Shown here piece by piece: positions 47,831-62,832 of a stretch of DNA of 64,000 nt. The notes under the pieces were generated by a model. It made no database searches and was not told the origin of the DNA. It saw nothing but the letters and a program-made list of their open reading frames with translations. The DNA comes from Erigeron canadensis (taxonomy: Eukaryota > Streptophyta > Magnoliopsida > Asterales > Asteraceae): NCBI RefSeq assembly GCF_010389155.1, contig NC_057769.1:12214735-12278734 (forward strand), in the 5' to 3' direction. The translations under genes and the position numbers were made by a program. Every line of letters starts with the position of its first letter. Positions within the stretch are counted from its first letter, which is position 1.

Positions 47831-50800
47831 TGAAAATTGTGATTGGGTTTTAAGTTTTTGGTTCTTGTTATTTTATTCAGAAAAGTCACGATACAATATA
47901 TAGCCACATATATCTTATGGCCCAAGCAAAAAACTAGAAATCAGGGGACAAACAAGGAAACAAATATTAGGAAACAATATTAATCCTATACTAGGAGATA
48001 TACGATCCTTTACTCCCCCTCAAGCTGGAGTATGAAGATTGCGAATACCCAGCTTGTCAAGTAGATCACGCAGCACCTGTGTTCCCAAAGGCTTAGTGAA
48101 CAAATCTGCAACCTGTTGTTTACTCGCCACATATATTGGTAAAATTTCCTTAGACTCAACTCGTTCTCGTACAAAAAAACAGTCCATCTCAACATGCTTG
48201 GTTCGCTCATGGAAAACTGGATTGTTAGCAATGTGTCGAGCGGCTTCGTTGTCACAATAAAGAGGAGTAGCTTCGGTTAAATTAATTTCAAAATCTTTGA
48301 GCAGCCACCTCATCCAAAGAACTTCACTAACTGTGGTGGCCATAGCTCGATATTCCGCTTCTGCGGAAGAACGTGAGACCACGGATTGCTTCTTAGTTTT
48401 CCAAGACACAGGAGCGCCTCCTAAAAGTAACAAATAACCTGTCCGGGATCGTCGAGTGTAAGGGCATCCCAACCAGTCCGCATCACAAAAAGCAACAAGA
48501 TCAAAACCACCATTTTTCGGTATAAATATACCTTGTCCAAGAGTAGCCTTTATATACCGAAGCACTCGAATCGCTGCATTCATGTGATCTTCTCTAGGAT
48601 CAGAAACAAATGACTGAGAATATTTACTGCATAAGCAATGTCAGGTCTCGTGGCTTGAAGATAGAGTAGTCTTGCAATGAGACGACGATAAAGGGTTGCA
48701 TCAACTTTATGACCTTCAGAACATTGATCAAGCTTTAAATTTTGCTCCATAGGGAAAGCACTGGGTCGACATCCAAGTTGTCCACAATCAGAAAGAATGT
48801 CCATGGAGTATTTATGTTGGCTAAGAACAACTCCATCATCCGTGTAGGCGACTTCAATCCCCAAGAAATATGTCAAAGGACCAAGATTCTTGATGCTAAA
48901 ATTTGTATGTAGATATGCCTTGGTTTTCTCGACCAAATCCACATAATTTCCGGTAACAATAACATCATCAACATATATCAAAATTGCAACAAATTTATCA
49001 CCTTCTTTGTAGGTAAAAAGGGAGTGATCTGCCTTTGATTGTATGAAACCAAGCCTTAACAAAGAATCTGTAAACTTTTGGTACCAAGTACGAGAAGCTT
49101 GCTTCAAACCGTATAATGACTTCTTTAACCGACAAACTCTAGTTTCTTCCTTGTCAGAAAAACCTTGCGGAATCTTCATGTATATTTCTTCTTGTAAATC
49201 TCCATGAAGAAACGCATTATTCACATCGAGTTGGTGTAACAACCAATTCCTTTTTACTGCCACAGTAATGAGAGTTCGAACGGTTACCAATTTCGCAACG
49301 GGGGCAAACGTATCGTGATAGTCGACACCTGCTATTTGAGTAAAACCTCTTGCCATAAGTCGAGCCTTGTATCTCTCTATTTCTCCATCGGGTTTATATT
49401 TAATTTTATAAACCCATTTTGAATCTATTGCATGCTTTCCTTCTGGTAATTTTTCCAACACCCAGGTTTCATTATCTTCGAGAGCCTTAATTTCATGTTG
49501 CATTGCATCTTGCCAGTTTTTATCCTTCATAGCTTCCTTGAAAGAACTCGGCTCAATAACCGAAGTTATAGCCGCTAAAAAAGCTTTATGAGATGTAGAA
49601 AAATTATCATAAGAAACATAATTTGCAAGAGGATGTACCGTAGAAGAAGTTCGATCGTGCACGGGCTTTGCATGGTCGATGGATGGTGGTAGCGATACTT
49701 CAAAATCCTGCAGCCTTGAGGAAGGAAACCTAGTTCTAGTAACCTTCTGTATTGGAGGTTCATTATGAGTTGGTTCGATTTCTTCATTGTTAATAGGTGG
49801 ACTATTACTTAAAATGTGAGGGGTATCTTGAATGGGAATTGGTTCAATGGGAACATTGGTGGTAGTCTCTGTTTCATCTATTTCAACAAAACCATGCTTA
49901 GTCCAATTCAAAACGTCACTAATTCCATCCATATTATCATGAGACTTAAGATGCAAAAAAGGAAGATTATTTTCAACAAATTTGACATCACGAGAAATAG
50001 CTATTTTTCCATGTTCAACATCAAAAATTCTATATCCTTTAGTACCTTGCGGATATCCCATAAATATCCCTGGTCTCCCCCTGAATTCGAACTTATCGCC
50101 TCCCGTTTCAATACTACTATAATAGACCAAACACCCCAACGTTCTCATATGATCATAGTTTGGTTTTTGTCCAAAGATTATTTCATAGGGAGTTTGATTT
50201 TTAATCACTTTGGATGGGAGGCGATTAATGATATAGGTGGCGGTTTCTATACATTCTCCCCAAAAACGTTTCGGAATATTTGCTTGAAACATTAGAGCCT
50301 GGGCGGTTTCAAGAAGGTGTCGGTGTTTTCGTTCCACAACCCCATTTTGTTGTGGGGTGTGGGGACAACTAGTTTCAAGCAAAATGCCTTGACTAGCATA
50401 AAAGTCTTTCATCCTATTCGAGGTGAATTCTCCCCCATTATCACTTCTAATTCGTTTTATGGATTTTGAAAATTGATTTTTGACCATATTATGAAAATTA
50501 TCAAACAACCGCTCGCATCACTTTTATGTTTAATAAGGAAAACCCAAAGAGCTCTACTATAATCATCAACAATGGTCAAGAAAAAATTGGCATTAGTGGT
50601 TGACGATTTACGATATTTACCCCAAATGTCACAATGAATTAACTCAAAACAATCATTAGTCTTAATAAAACTTTTAGGAAAGGGGGTTCGTGTGTGTTTA
50701 GCTTTAACACAAGAATCACAAACATAATCTCCAAATCAAAAGAAACATCTCTTAAAAAATCTATATGCGACAATTTAGAATGGGAAGCATGACCTAATCT

Positions 50801-52712
50801 TGAATGCCAAATCTTAGCGTCAACCTTGCTTGCCATGGCTCTCCTTGCTTGTGCTACCATTGCCATCCGATATAGACCATTCACGCATTTGCCCGTGCCA
50901 ATCAACTTCTTCGATCGTAAGCCCTGCATTACAAAAAAATCGGGAAAGAAACTCACTACACATTGTAATTCTTTCGCTAATTTACTTACAGAAAGTAGAT
51001 TGCAATTAAAATCTGGAACAAATAAAACATCATTGACTTTGTTTTCTCCATTCAACATGCAAGTTCCTTTAGCATGAACAGGAACATTAACACCATTAGG
51101 TATCATAATGGGTGTTTCTTGTGTAATGGAAGAATTACTTTCAAGGGATTCGAGCTCGTGAACCACATGGTCAGTTGAGCCCGAGTCCACGATCCAATCA
51201 CGAGGTAGTTTATTGATCTTACCAGCCATGTTTGCCTTACGTATGTTATCTGCTTCTGCCCTTTTTTCATTCACATTGAAATGCTTCATAAGCGCTTGAT
51301 ATTGTGCATCAGTGAGTCCAGCCAGCCCAGGTTTGGCCTCTACGTAAGCTGCTTTCGATTTCATCTTCTCATTCTTCCCTTTTCCCGGCCACCAATCAGG
51401 ATACCCAATAATTCTAAAACAACCTTCTCGTTTATGACCATCTTTCCCGCATTCGCTACAATTCTCAGTTTTCTCTTCCGTGTTTCGTTTGAAATCCCTA
51501 GAGTTTCCCTTATAATTACGTCCAAAATTAGAAGGTCCATCACGCCAACCTTGTGTTTTAAATGCGGCTGGCTCCACAGCAGTTCGTTTGGTCGACACAA
51601 TTATTTTTTGTTGTTCTTCTTCAGACGCGAGACGGTAGGCTTCTCCAAGGGTTGGTGATGTTTTCATAGACAGGACATGAGTTCTTATGGTAGAAAACTC
51701 AGTGTCCAGTCCCATCAAAAATTCATATAGACGCTCCTTTTCCTTAAATCAACTAACCTTTTTCCAATCTCACACGTACAGTGACCACACGTGCATTGTG
51801 GAATCGGCAACACTGAACTTATTTCATCCCATATACCACGAAGCTTGGTATAGTAGGAAGAAACGGATGATCCATCTTGATGAGAACAAGAAAGCAACTG
51901 CTTTAATTCATAGGCTCGAGGTGCATTCTCTTTGCCGAATCTTTCTTTTAAATCTTTCCAAATCGCAGCGGATGTGTTAGCATATCGAATACTCGTCCTA
52001 ATGTCTTTGTCCATTGCGGTTGTGAACCATCCAATGATCATAGCATCACAACGCATCCAAGGCATGTAGTCTTCAGATGCTTTTTCTGGTTTAGGGATCG
52101 TTTCGTCAACGAAGCCCATCTTGTTTTTTGCGAACAGGAAATTGGCCATCTCCTTAGACCAATCGTTGTAATTCGAGTCATTCAGAATTTCGTTTACGTG
52201 TAATTGTTTAGGGAGGTCGGATGGGTGTATATAATACGGCGAGCTTGCATCAATGGCGGGGGATTTGCCACTGTTGTTGCTGCTGGACTTTTCTCCAGCC
52301 ATAAAAAAATTATGATATTCAAAAAGGGTTATGTTGTTTGATTTGTTTTTGACGGCTACAATCTAAAGCAGCCAATGGGATTAGTTTTGATAAAATAATC
52401 AACCATTCACTTTAATTAATGAAACAAACAGAATGAATTTTGAGTTGGATTGTGACGTCGTAATATAAGTTTTTTTTTGTTTTTTTTTTTTTTTTTTTTT
52501 TTTTTGTTTACGATTGTGGCTCTGATACCATGAAAATTGTGATTGGGTTTTAAGTTTTTGGTTCTTGTTATTTTATTCAGAAAAGTCACGATACAATATA
52601 TAGCCACATATATCTTATGGCCCAAGCAAAAAACTAGAAATCAGGGGACAAACAAGGAAACAAATATTAGGAAACAATATTAATCCTATACTAGGAGATA
52701 TACGATCCTTTA
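47831..52712 (-). mobile_element. Complete Ty1/copia element 3 with short, apparently identical LTRs
   Basis: Two 182-bp LTRs (47831-48012 and 52531-52712) look identical by eye over their full length. A perfect 5-bp duplication, CTTTT, flanks the element (47826-47830, 52713-52717). On the minus strand the primer-binding site TGGTATCAGAG follows the 5' LTR (52519-52530), and a purine tract TTGAGGGGGAG precedes the 3' LTR. The LTRs begin TA instead of TG on the minus strand. The leader holds a poly-A run of about 30 bases (poly-T at 52477-52505 on plus). Identical LTRs imply a very recent insertion. Confidence 0.93.
48020..52302 (-). pseudogene. Copia element 3 gag-pol polyprotein, full length with frameshifts
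   Basis: All copia domains are present on the minus strand. Gag starts at ATG 52302 (MAGEKSSSNNSGK) with an N-terminal UBN2-type domain. The frame 50639-51718 has a zinc knuckle (CSECGKDGHKREGC), protease WIVDSGSTDH, and the integrase zinc-binding start (WHSRLGHA). The frame 48580-50508 has the integrase core end (SDNGGEF, TPQQNGVVERKHR) and reverse transcriptase ([12 protein letters not shown], catalytic YVDD). RNase H follows at 48020-48583 (DADWLGCP, SRSSAEAEYR, TKHVEMDC). Four single-step shifts break it, near 51746, 50733, 50510 and 48609. At least two look like loss of one base in a homopolymer. Otherwise the sequence is well preserved. Confidence 0.9.
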
Positions 52713-54538
52713 CTTTTAATGAATGGTTTTTCTTGTACTGTACTTACTTTCATAATTAATAGCATATCTCATGTTCAATTTATCAGAAAAAAGCTAAACA
52801 ATTAACTAAGCAAATTGTAAAATATAATACACAGTATGATTAGTCCATCACAAGTGTGCATGGTATGATTGCGCCATACGTAGTAAAGTACATTTTGTTG
52901 TATATACATCATATGTGTTACCAATTAACCATATGGAGTATTTTTCTTTTTTTTGTTAAAAACATTTAGCAATATTATTAATGAAAAGGCTAGCAAGAAG
53001 CTAGCAATACAAACAATTCAGAATCCATAAGAACAAACATGAAGCAGAAAAGATGCTCTCCCCATATTGACATGAATGAACCGAAGAAACCTAGCTAGTA
53101 ACATTGATGATAATTATTTTTTTTTAAATATAAAACCGGATTTTAAATTATAAATACAAGGATATTGATAGTAAATTACTTACATAAATTTTTTTAATAA
53201 CAACCTTTAAGACTATCATTAACCTATATAAAAAATTTAGTATTTTATATATCAAACTAGTTTTCAAGCCCATCGGATGAAAGGATAGTCCAATATATAT
53301 ATATATATATATTAAAGTTAAATATCAAAATAATAAATAATAAAGCAGATAAAAAATAAAAACATGCACAAAAAAAATTTAAAATAGTAAACCCTTTTGT
53401 AGTAGAAGAAAAAGCCATAATCAAACTATAATTGACAAACAATTTATATTAAAAGAAATGAAATATAACAATAACATAACAAATATCAAATAATAAACAA
53501 ACACGAACAAAATATCAAAAATAAAATTAAAGTAATATAAAAAAACCACATATTTCTTTTGTTGAGAAATTACTTAACTCGTTTTGTTTTAAGTAATTAA
53601 AATCTTCTCTGATGGATGGCTAAAAATAAATATAACTTAAATATTCTGGGCTAAAAAATGTAAATTATTGATGAAAAAATATAAATTAATGAAATTTTTT
53701 CTACAAATATTAATATAAATAAGTTCTAGAGTAATTAGGAGAGATTATTAGACCTAAAAAGAGATTAATTTTAGGGGTGTCAAGTATGCCAACCCCTTCT
53801 TTTAGTTATATTATTATAGACTTCTGAATTTTATATTACAAATACAACTATTTTATATAAGTTGATAACAACCATAAGGATAGTCGATCATTAGCAAAAC
53901 CCTACATTGATGATATTAATTACTTGAATTGAAGATTATTTATGTCACAATAAGTAATTATTATATCCTTTAATTTTTTTTTAGTTTTCTTTTTGCTTGT
54001 ATATGTCCTCGCCATATGTTACAAAACTACTCACTAAATATCTTTTGTGAGAAAAGATTTTTACTAAAAGATTGTGAGGTTGTCCTCGCCAAATATTATT
54101 GCAAAGACATTTTAGACTTTTGGCGAGTACATCCATCTCACTTAAACATTTTTTTAGTGATATATCAGATTCTCAGTTTATTAAAAGTTGGTATTAATTT
54201 CTTTGGTCACTAGACGTTATAAAGCGTTATAATGCATTTCAGAGGTGCCTTAATTAAGATTTGAACATTTAAGAACACTAAAATATAATAAAATCCGATA
54301 TGGATTCTCAAAACATGCCATGATTAACTTAATTATTTACGATGACCATACCCTTAAAAAAGCAAACAACTATTACCAAGATTTTGAATATTAACACTAA
54401 TTCACACTTGCATACACTCATAAAGAGTTCGGTATATGAGCTTCAACTCAATACCCTTATGTTATGTTAAACAAGTTTTTATCACTTGATCAACCTTTTA
54501 TTTAAGTTTAACAAAAATTAACCAAGATCTAGAGTCAG
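52713..54538. other. AT-rich region downstream of the peroxidase
   Basis: It contains a TA-dinucleotide run (about 53294-53313) and short AT-driven frames. No gene or element was recognised. The last few hundred bases may be peroxidase 3' flank. Confidence 0.4.
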
Positions 54539-55900
<1,362 letters not shown>

Positions 55901-55980
55901 TAAAAATTTCAAATGGGGTTAATTAAGATTAAACACTTTATTTGATGTGATTTTTGAAATGTTAACGTGATCTAGTCCCA

Positions 55981-55987
55981 TTATATA
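55981..55987 (-). promoter_or_regulatory. Candidate TATA box of the peroxidase gene
   Basis: TATATAA on the minus strand, about 80-90 bases upstream of the start codon and in the expected position for a plant core promoter. Support is position and sequence only. Confidence 0.45.
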
Positions 55988-55999
55988 GTGACTAGCTAG

Positions 56000-58900
56000 A
56001 GAGACCCTTGTATTTGAAAATGTCATAGATGTTGTTGTCACCACTTGCATCGAGTTTCTATTATCTAACTCATCTTAGTGATGAGCTAAAATGAGGTGGG
56101 AATAAATTAAACTTCAGAATTATGAACTGGCATGGCAAGATTTGCACATAATCAAGAATTTAAAAAGATGATTGACTCAATTAATTAAACAATAATACCA
56201 ACCAAACCGTTTGAGAAAGGGCAGGTACAGTGGAAAGATTAAGTACATCATATCATATAACTATAAAAGGAGATAAATTAAACATGCATATAAAATGATT
56301 AGATTAGATGTTAACACAACCATATAAAAAGTCCTAGCCATCTTAACTTTGACGGGTCAAATATTATATTGTACGGTAGGTATTTATTTTTACAATCCAA
56401 ACTAGACTACATATACACGTTGGTATTTGAAACAAGAAATGTTGTTAGTAACCTATCATTATCGAATTTGTTGAGATATCAACCATGGTGGACATATATA
56501 TATAAAAACAAGAACAACATAACGATTTTAATGTAACAAAGCGGTTGACAATAATATTAAAGATTGAACACGCATGCTAAATTCATCAACTTCGCACATT
56601 ACCATGCCTTCAGTCCCTATAAATGTGAAGTACTTGAGTATATGATGTGAAATAAATATATTTAGACCCGGATGAAGTGATTTTTTTCAAAAAATCAAAT
56701 ATCTTTATGGACTTTTACCCCGTAAAATAAAAAATTATATGATTCACGAGCACTCTATAAACCACCATGAGTCCACCATTGGATATATCCTATCCTATCC
56801 TATCCTATAATAATTTGTAGCTATGAATAGTTCTAGATTTCAAAAGTCAAAGTTGATTAACAAATATGAATATTAAACCAAATTTATATTAGTTTGTTTA
56901 GAAAATATATATGATTTTTTTTTTTTAAATGAGGATATAATTATACGTTTTTATTGAAACCAAAGAACAAAATTTGTGAGTTTATACTCGATACACAATC
57001 ACTTTATTCCCGGGAAGAAACACATACTAGACCTTTATTATTTAATATTTTAAATTTTAATGTATATACTCGAGTACTCAACTCAAGGTTAAAAATGGTG
57101 TCTCATATTTCAAGTGGAGCCCAAAAGAGCAACTTTAATTTCATCCAGTTCCAGGCCCAAGTTTTGCAAGCCTGGTCCATAAGAAGAAGAATAATATAAC
57201 TGAAACTGAAAAAGGAAATTTCGATTTTGATTTTTGATATAGATATTCCTTGATAACGTACAAAGGGTTCTAATACGTTCACTTTAATTTAGCTTAACTT
57301 TTATTCAAGAGAGTTATTTAATTTTCTTTCACAGTAGTTCTATGTTATTCCTAAACTTTGGATAAAATGGATTCGGTACCCTAGTTCGAATTGAATTAGT
57401 CGAAACTAACCTTATAATCATTGTAATATCAAGTTTCTCGATAAAATTTCTACTTAAATTTTCTGTTGTCTTTCATGGGAAAAAAAAAAGGCATCCGAAC
57501 TAAGCAACAAACACCGAAGGTTTTCTATAAAAACCGAAAACATTCCACATGCGTGGGAATAAAGTACCTTGTACAAAAAATATTATATTGCATATAAATT
57601 AGCTTTAATACCTGCTCCCAAAAATGGATCCATTGTTAAGCACTATAAATAAGATTAAGGAAGTTTAATACAGTTGGTTTTATGTAATAGAGCATATTTA
57701 TTTAAAATTAATGGAAGACATTACCAAACCCTGTTTTATTATCATCTCATCTCCTTAAAGTGAATCCGTAAATTACCTGGAAAGTTATCATAATTAGTTT
57801 TATTTTAATATAAAATACTGCTGCAAAGTTGTTTCACTAAAAATCATTATAACGTGTTAGGTTAATAATAGTGTTCTTTCATTGTAAACCATCTTGTGCC
57901 AATCACTACTATAAAAGAATGAAGTCCGGTTATTTTGTAATAATATATTCTCTAAACTTATATGAGTGGTCTCTACGTCTTATTCACGTATATTGATCAA
58001 GTATAGAGACCAGTTGGCTAAATTGGCCCCGAAAACCAAAAATAAAGATCGGGTCTCTAAATTTTTGAATGCTAACACCAACTAGCAAATAGCTTTATTC
58101 TGTCTCAATGGATCAAAACATTCAATTTAAATCTATTTTCTTGATACATTCACACTTTATTTTATTAAGACAAGTTTAAAAAAAAAGATAAAAAGAATGT
58201 ATCGATTATATGAATTAAATTAGTAATATATACTTCATATTAAACATTTTTACATATAAAGTTTTTATTATGTTAATTGTGTATATACCTTTTTAACAAT
58301 ATCTTTCCTTTTATATACAAATATACAAATTCTATGTTGTATGACGTAAAAATGTGGCATCTTATTCTAATTTGGTTGGTTTCGTTAATATATAGGCTCA
58401 TTTAAAGATTGTTTCTTACTTTCTTTTTATATGGCGTGGGTATTTAGCATGTAGATCTGTTAACACACGAGGATATTTTCACTTGTAAATACGTGCCCCG
58501 TAGTGGCGGAATAAAGATTGGAGATAACCCGTAACACAATTTTTTTTTTATCACAGCCTTGTATCGGCATATAATAAGGATAATGATTAATTTGGTATTA
58601 TTTTTAGCGATTTTCAAGGAATTTAGGCTATTTTTGAACATTTTTCGCACTTTGCTATTTACATTTATCATTTAATTACACAAGTATGTTTTTATGAGCT
58701 TTAATGTTAGGATAATCTTTCAAAAGTTTATAGTTAGTTACATTTTGTTTGCATGTAACACCAACAAAAAGAAAACAATTTTTCAAAAAAAAAATTAAAC
58801 TACATAATCAAGTATCAATAGAAGATTACAGTCGGCTGACGACGTCAAAGAAAGAAATGGATGAAAGAGACCTTAAAGATTTATGGATAAATTTATGGAT

Positions 58901-59953
58901 AAATCTTTAAGTCTTAGTGTGATAACTTGAAGATGCAACAAAAGTGTCATCAACGATTCTTATAGATAGTTGATAATGACTGGGTAACAAAAAGACATAG
59001 AAGAATAAGGCTTTACAACATTTTTTCAAGAAACCTGCTGGGCATCTGATCCCACTTAACGGAATAAAATTTACGGCATTAGCTCTAGGGATGTGTTTCG
59101 CAACAAAATAACGTAGTTTGAACCTATTCTAAAATTCTTGAGCAGAGATGTAAACTACGACAATGAATAAACCACATGGACGAATCTTACCGTTAACGCA
59201 TTCATTAAAGGTTGTTTAATTGGTCAATTCGCATGTCTAACTTTTGTTAAACTTTAACATGAGCTATACTTATTATATAGTAATTCCTATGAAAAGTAAA
59301 CTTTTGGCATTAAAAATAGGGTTTAATATCTTAAGTAACTTTTAAAATTTTTTTTATTGTAATTTTGATTCGGTACATTGTATATAACTAGGAGTTAACT
59401 AGTATGTTTCTAGCAACATGTTTCTACTATGATTTTCAGGGGGAAAGATTTTATATTCAAACATGTGATTTTCATAGGAGAATTTATGAGGGGGAAACAT
59501 GTTTATTCCATGTTTCTAACAGTATATTGGTTTTTTACATATAACTAACCTATTAAATTGAACAATTAATATAAAAAAATATATGGTATGAGCTGTAAAA
59601 GTTTTGAATTGGTCAAACAACAACAATGGTGAAGATGAGTTGCAATGTGTTTTTCCCACACTTTCCATTTTCCTTTTCTTCCTGACCCCTTTGTCTCTGG
59701 TAATTTCATCATCAAATCCATTGATGAAGATGAGTTGGAATCGGTTTTTCCCACAAACTTCAGAGAACAAACCCTAATAATTTTCCCTCATATTTTTATT
59801 CTCCAGTAAAAAAAAAACCCCCATAATTTTCTAGGATTTAAAGATGATGTTGATGGATTAGTAGCTTCTGTTACGAAGAGTGGCGTGGTGTGGGGGACGA
59901 AAAAAAAAAAGAAAAAATAAGAGAAGGAAAGGTTGGAGATATAAAGGTGGTTA
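56000..59953. other. AT-rich intergenic region
   Basis: I found no supported gene. Small features are a (TATCC)-type tandem repeat at about 56785-56806, a near-palindrome at about 58871-58912, and two related copies of GAAGATGAGTTG...TTTTTCCCACA about 95 bases apart near 59630 and 59725. Open frames are short and unrecognisable. Confidence 0.45.
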
Positions 59954-61855
59954 GGCCTCTCCTTATAAGGACTGGAGTCCTGGAGAGTCTTGACTGCCAC
60001 GTCAGCAGGACTCCCTCCAGGACTCCCCCCAGCCTATAAGACAGCTTCTCCAAGACTTCTTCACCACATCATCATTTCTTTTATATTTATTTAATTAACA
60101 AAACACCATTCAAATAAATACTTTTTTTATTAAATAAAACATTACAACACTTATTAAACTAACATTACAACACTTATTAAAAAAGTTACGATCCTAATAA
60201 TTAAAAATATAAGTTACGAAAGTAGACATAATAAAAAAAAATCAACGTTGACGGTAATTTTCCAGAAGGTGCCAAACATGATCCACTAGAGCATTGCGAA
60301 GTCGATGGTGCGTCCTTCTATCACGTATCTCTCCGACGACTCGCATTTACGTCGCAACCCTTTCATCCCACGTACGTCTTGGCATATTAGTTGGATCAGA
60401 CAAATAATCCTCCTCAAGGTCGGAAATTGCATTACCGTTGTCTTGAACAATCATGTTGTGTAGAATGACATAAGCATACATCATACGTTTTATCTTGTTC
60501 ACCGAATGCGGGCGGGCATCTTGTTTAAGGATTGCCCAACGAACTTGAAGCACCCCGAAAGCTCGTTCGACATCCTTTTGTTGCAGCTTCTTGGTAGCGC
60601 TTGAACTTTGTAGTCTTTGGGTCCATCGGACATTTAAAAGACTTGACTAGTGTGGCCCATTCGGGATATATACCGTCAGCTAGATAATATCCCTTCGTAA
60701 ACTCTTCGTTATTAATAGTATATTGCAATTCGGGGGCCCTATCTTGGAGTAAATCATCAAACAAATCCGATTCATTAAGGACGTTGATGTCGTTGTTCGA
60801 ACCTGCAGGGCCAAAGTAAGCATGCCAAATCCACAAATCATACGAAGCTACAGCTTCAAGCATGATCGTGGGATGTCCTTTATCGCCTCGTGTGTACTGC
60901 CCTTGCCAAGCCACCGGACAGTTTCTCCAACCCCAATGCATACAATCAATACTACCAAGCATACCAGGAAAACCATGAATCTCTTCATGCTTACTTACCA
61001 AACGTTGAACATCTTGAGTTGTCAGCCTTCTTAAGTACTCAGTGTTATATAAATAATAAACACACTTGCAAAAGTTATGCAAGCATTCAGTTGAAGTCGC
61101 ACGACCCATGTGTAAGTACTCATCTAATTGGTCGGCATTAGAAGCATACGCCAATTGACATATGGCGGAAGTACATTTTTGAAAAATGTTGAAACCAGCC
61201 CTACCAGTACAATCGGTTTCACTTTTTTGGAAAAATAGAAAATGTTTGGGTAGGGGTTCAATGACGCTAAAGTTGTGTATATCTTGGCATATACGAAGAA
61301 ACATATGCTTGCACATTCGAAATCTTCTTCGAAACTAATCGGCCGGGAAAGTGGGTGCATCAGAAAAGTAATCATTCCATAAACGCACCACGGCTCCGGC
61401 ATGATCTCGTGATAAAACCCTCTTGTTTCGAGGTACACGTGAACTTGACTCGACATCGTCTTCTTTACAAACATCAAAAATTGCGCTTGCGATCTTTGAA
61501 TTAAATAGGGTGTTCATTTGCGTAACGGTTGAGTTTAGAAATTTGAAATCGTCACTTGATGATGAATTAGACATGATTTTGATGGTGTTTGATGAATGAA
61601 ATGGTATGTGATAGAATATTTGTGTGTTAAAATGATAATAAGTTGGAGTGTTTAAATAGAAAAAAAAAATTAGCCGTTAGAAAAAAAAAAAAAACAAAAT
61701 CGAAGTATCCGTTGCTTTGGGTCCACCTCGCACGTCTTCAAGAGTCCCCCGGAGGACTAAGTGGGGGGACGCACTGTTTTGGACGCTCGGTGCCAATAAC
61801 GTCCGTCGTCCTTTTTGGCGAGGACTCCCCTCGAACGCTCCTATAAGCAATAGCC
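59954..61855 (-). mobile_element. PIF/Harbinger transposon
   Basis: The ends are imperfect inverted repeats (GGCCTCTCCTTATAAGGA on the left; reverse complement of the right end GGCTATTGCTTATAGGAG). The flanking duplication is the trinucleotide TTA (59951-59953, 61856-61858), characteristic of this superfamily. The 1.9-kb element contains only the transposase-type gene. The second, Myb-like ORF of PIF elements is absent. Confidence 0.9.
60242..61574 (-). pseudogene. Harbinger transposase (HARBI1/ALP1-like DDE nuclease), broken
   Basis: Starting at ATG 61574 (MSNSSSSDDF), a TAG stop interrupts at about 61335, where the family reads a Tyr before FRRRFRM. The main frame (60525-61316) includes GFPGMLGSIDCMHW with the first catalytic Asp, then TIMLEAVASYDLWIWHAYFG with the second, SNNDINVL, and YYLADGIYP. 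A shift near 60530-60553 moves to the frame ending KIKRMMYAYVILHNMIVQD, which holds the segment expected around the last catalytic Glu. A further TAA lies at about 60347, before the natural end at 60242. Two stops and one shift mean no full-length enzyme. Similar proteins in plants are often annotated ALP1-like, but the terminal repeats here show a transposon. Confidence 0.88.
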
Positions 61856-61989
61856 TTATGAACCGGTGGTTGCTGGTGGTTGTGAGTGTGATTCCCAGCG
61901 ATGAAGATCACCCCGCCATCATGATGAACAAACACCACAAACGGAGCTAATAAAGTACGTAATTTCTTTTATTTTATTTATTTCCTATT

Positions 61990-62200
61990 TGTATGCCATG
62001 TAAGCATTTTTAGTATGGTTAAATAGATGAATCAATCGTGGCACATAAGCGTTTTTCCATGTCACCAGGTAGCCTACATTTTTTGAATAGATTTTTGTAG
62101 TTCATTACATGACATAGGCCCTTTACAACATTGTTACATTACATAAGCATTTTGGTTACATTCATAGGTATTCATATGTCGTTATCCCAATTTAGATCCC
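61990..62200. repeat. MITE fragment related to the 30.1-kb MITE
   Basis: The sequence GTTCATTACATGACATAGGC, then TTACATTACATAAGCATTTT and GGTTACATTCATAGGTAT, parallels the right arm of the MITE at 30112-30390. The left arm is weak, so this may be a decayed or partial copy. Confidence 0.5.
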
Positions 62201-62832
62201 AACACAAAGAAAGTAAGAAAAATAAATTATATATCAACAATGGGATTCATACCTTAGTAAAACACATATATGCTAGGCACCTTAAGCATTACATATTCAT
62301 ACCTTAAGATATCATCTTAGAGACTATTGAGTAGTTTGCATATCGTAGCATGCAACTTAGGTATAGAACCCCTCACAAGCTAATTTAATCCTTGAAAAAC
62401 ATGGAGGTCAGTCGTTTATTTATTATACAATAAATATTAAAGTATTAGTACGTGAGAGGTTTCTATACACAACCACACACTCACTTTTCCATATATATAT
62501 ATATATATATATTAAGTACAAGGCTAGTTCATATATAGTTTGTTTCATACAACTAAAATATTGACACGGTTCATTGTATCTACACGACATGAGTCATTAA
62601 AGTGATAAAAGAAACTTTAATGCTTTGAAGTCAGTAAACGTGATAAGTCAAAGTATAAGGATATGCATTTTGTGTTTCACATGTGAAACTCATTCACAAA
62701 GTAACTATTTTATTTTTCCATTCCTTGTTATCCTTTATATATATATTCACACCAGATACAAGTGATCATATCAAAGTTACTACTAATAGACTAAGAGTAG
62801 CCATTTACTGCTCCTGAAAAAACTCTGAAAGT
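62201..62832 (+). promoter_or_regulatory. Upstream region of the receptor-like kinase gene
   Basis: A non-coding region with an (AT)n run at about 62492-62511 and a TATA-like TTTATATATATATTCACACC at 62735-62754, some 80-100 bases before the start codon. Exact elements cannot be assigned. Confidence 0.35.

Noticed and set aside
60525..61316. A domesticated ALP1-like host gene
   Set aside because: Terminal inverted repeats, a TTA duplication, stops and a frameshift show an ordinary defective transposon.
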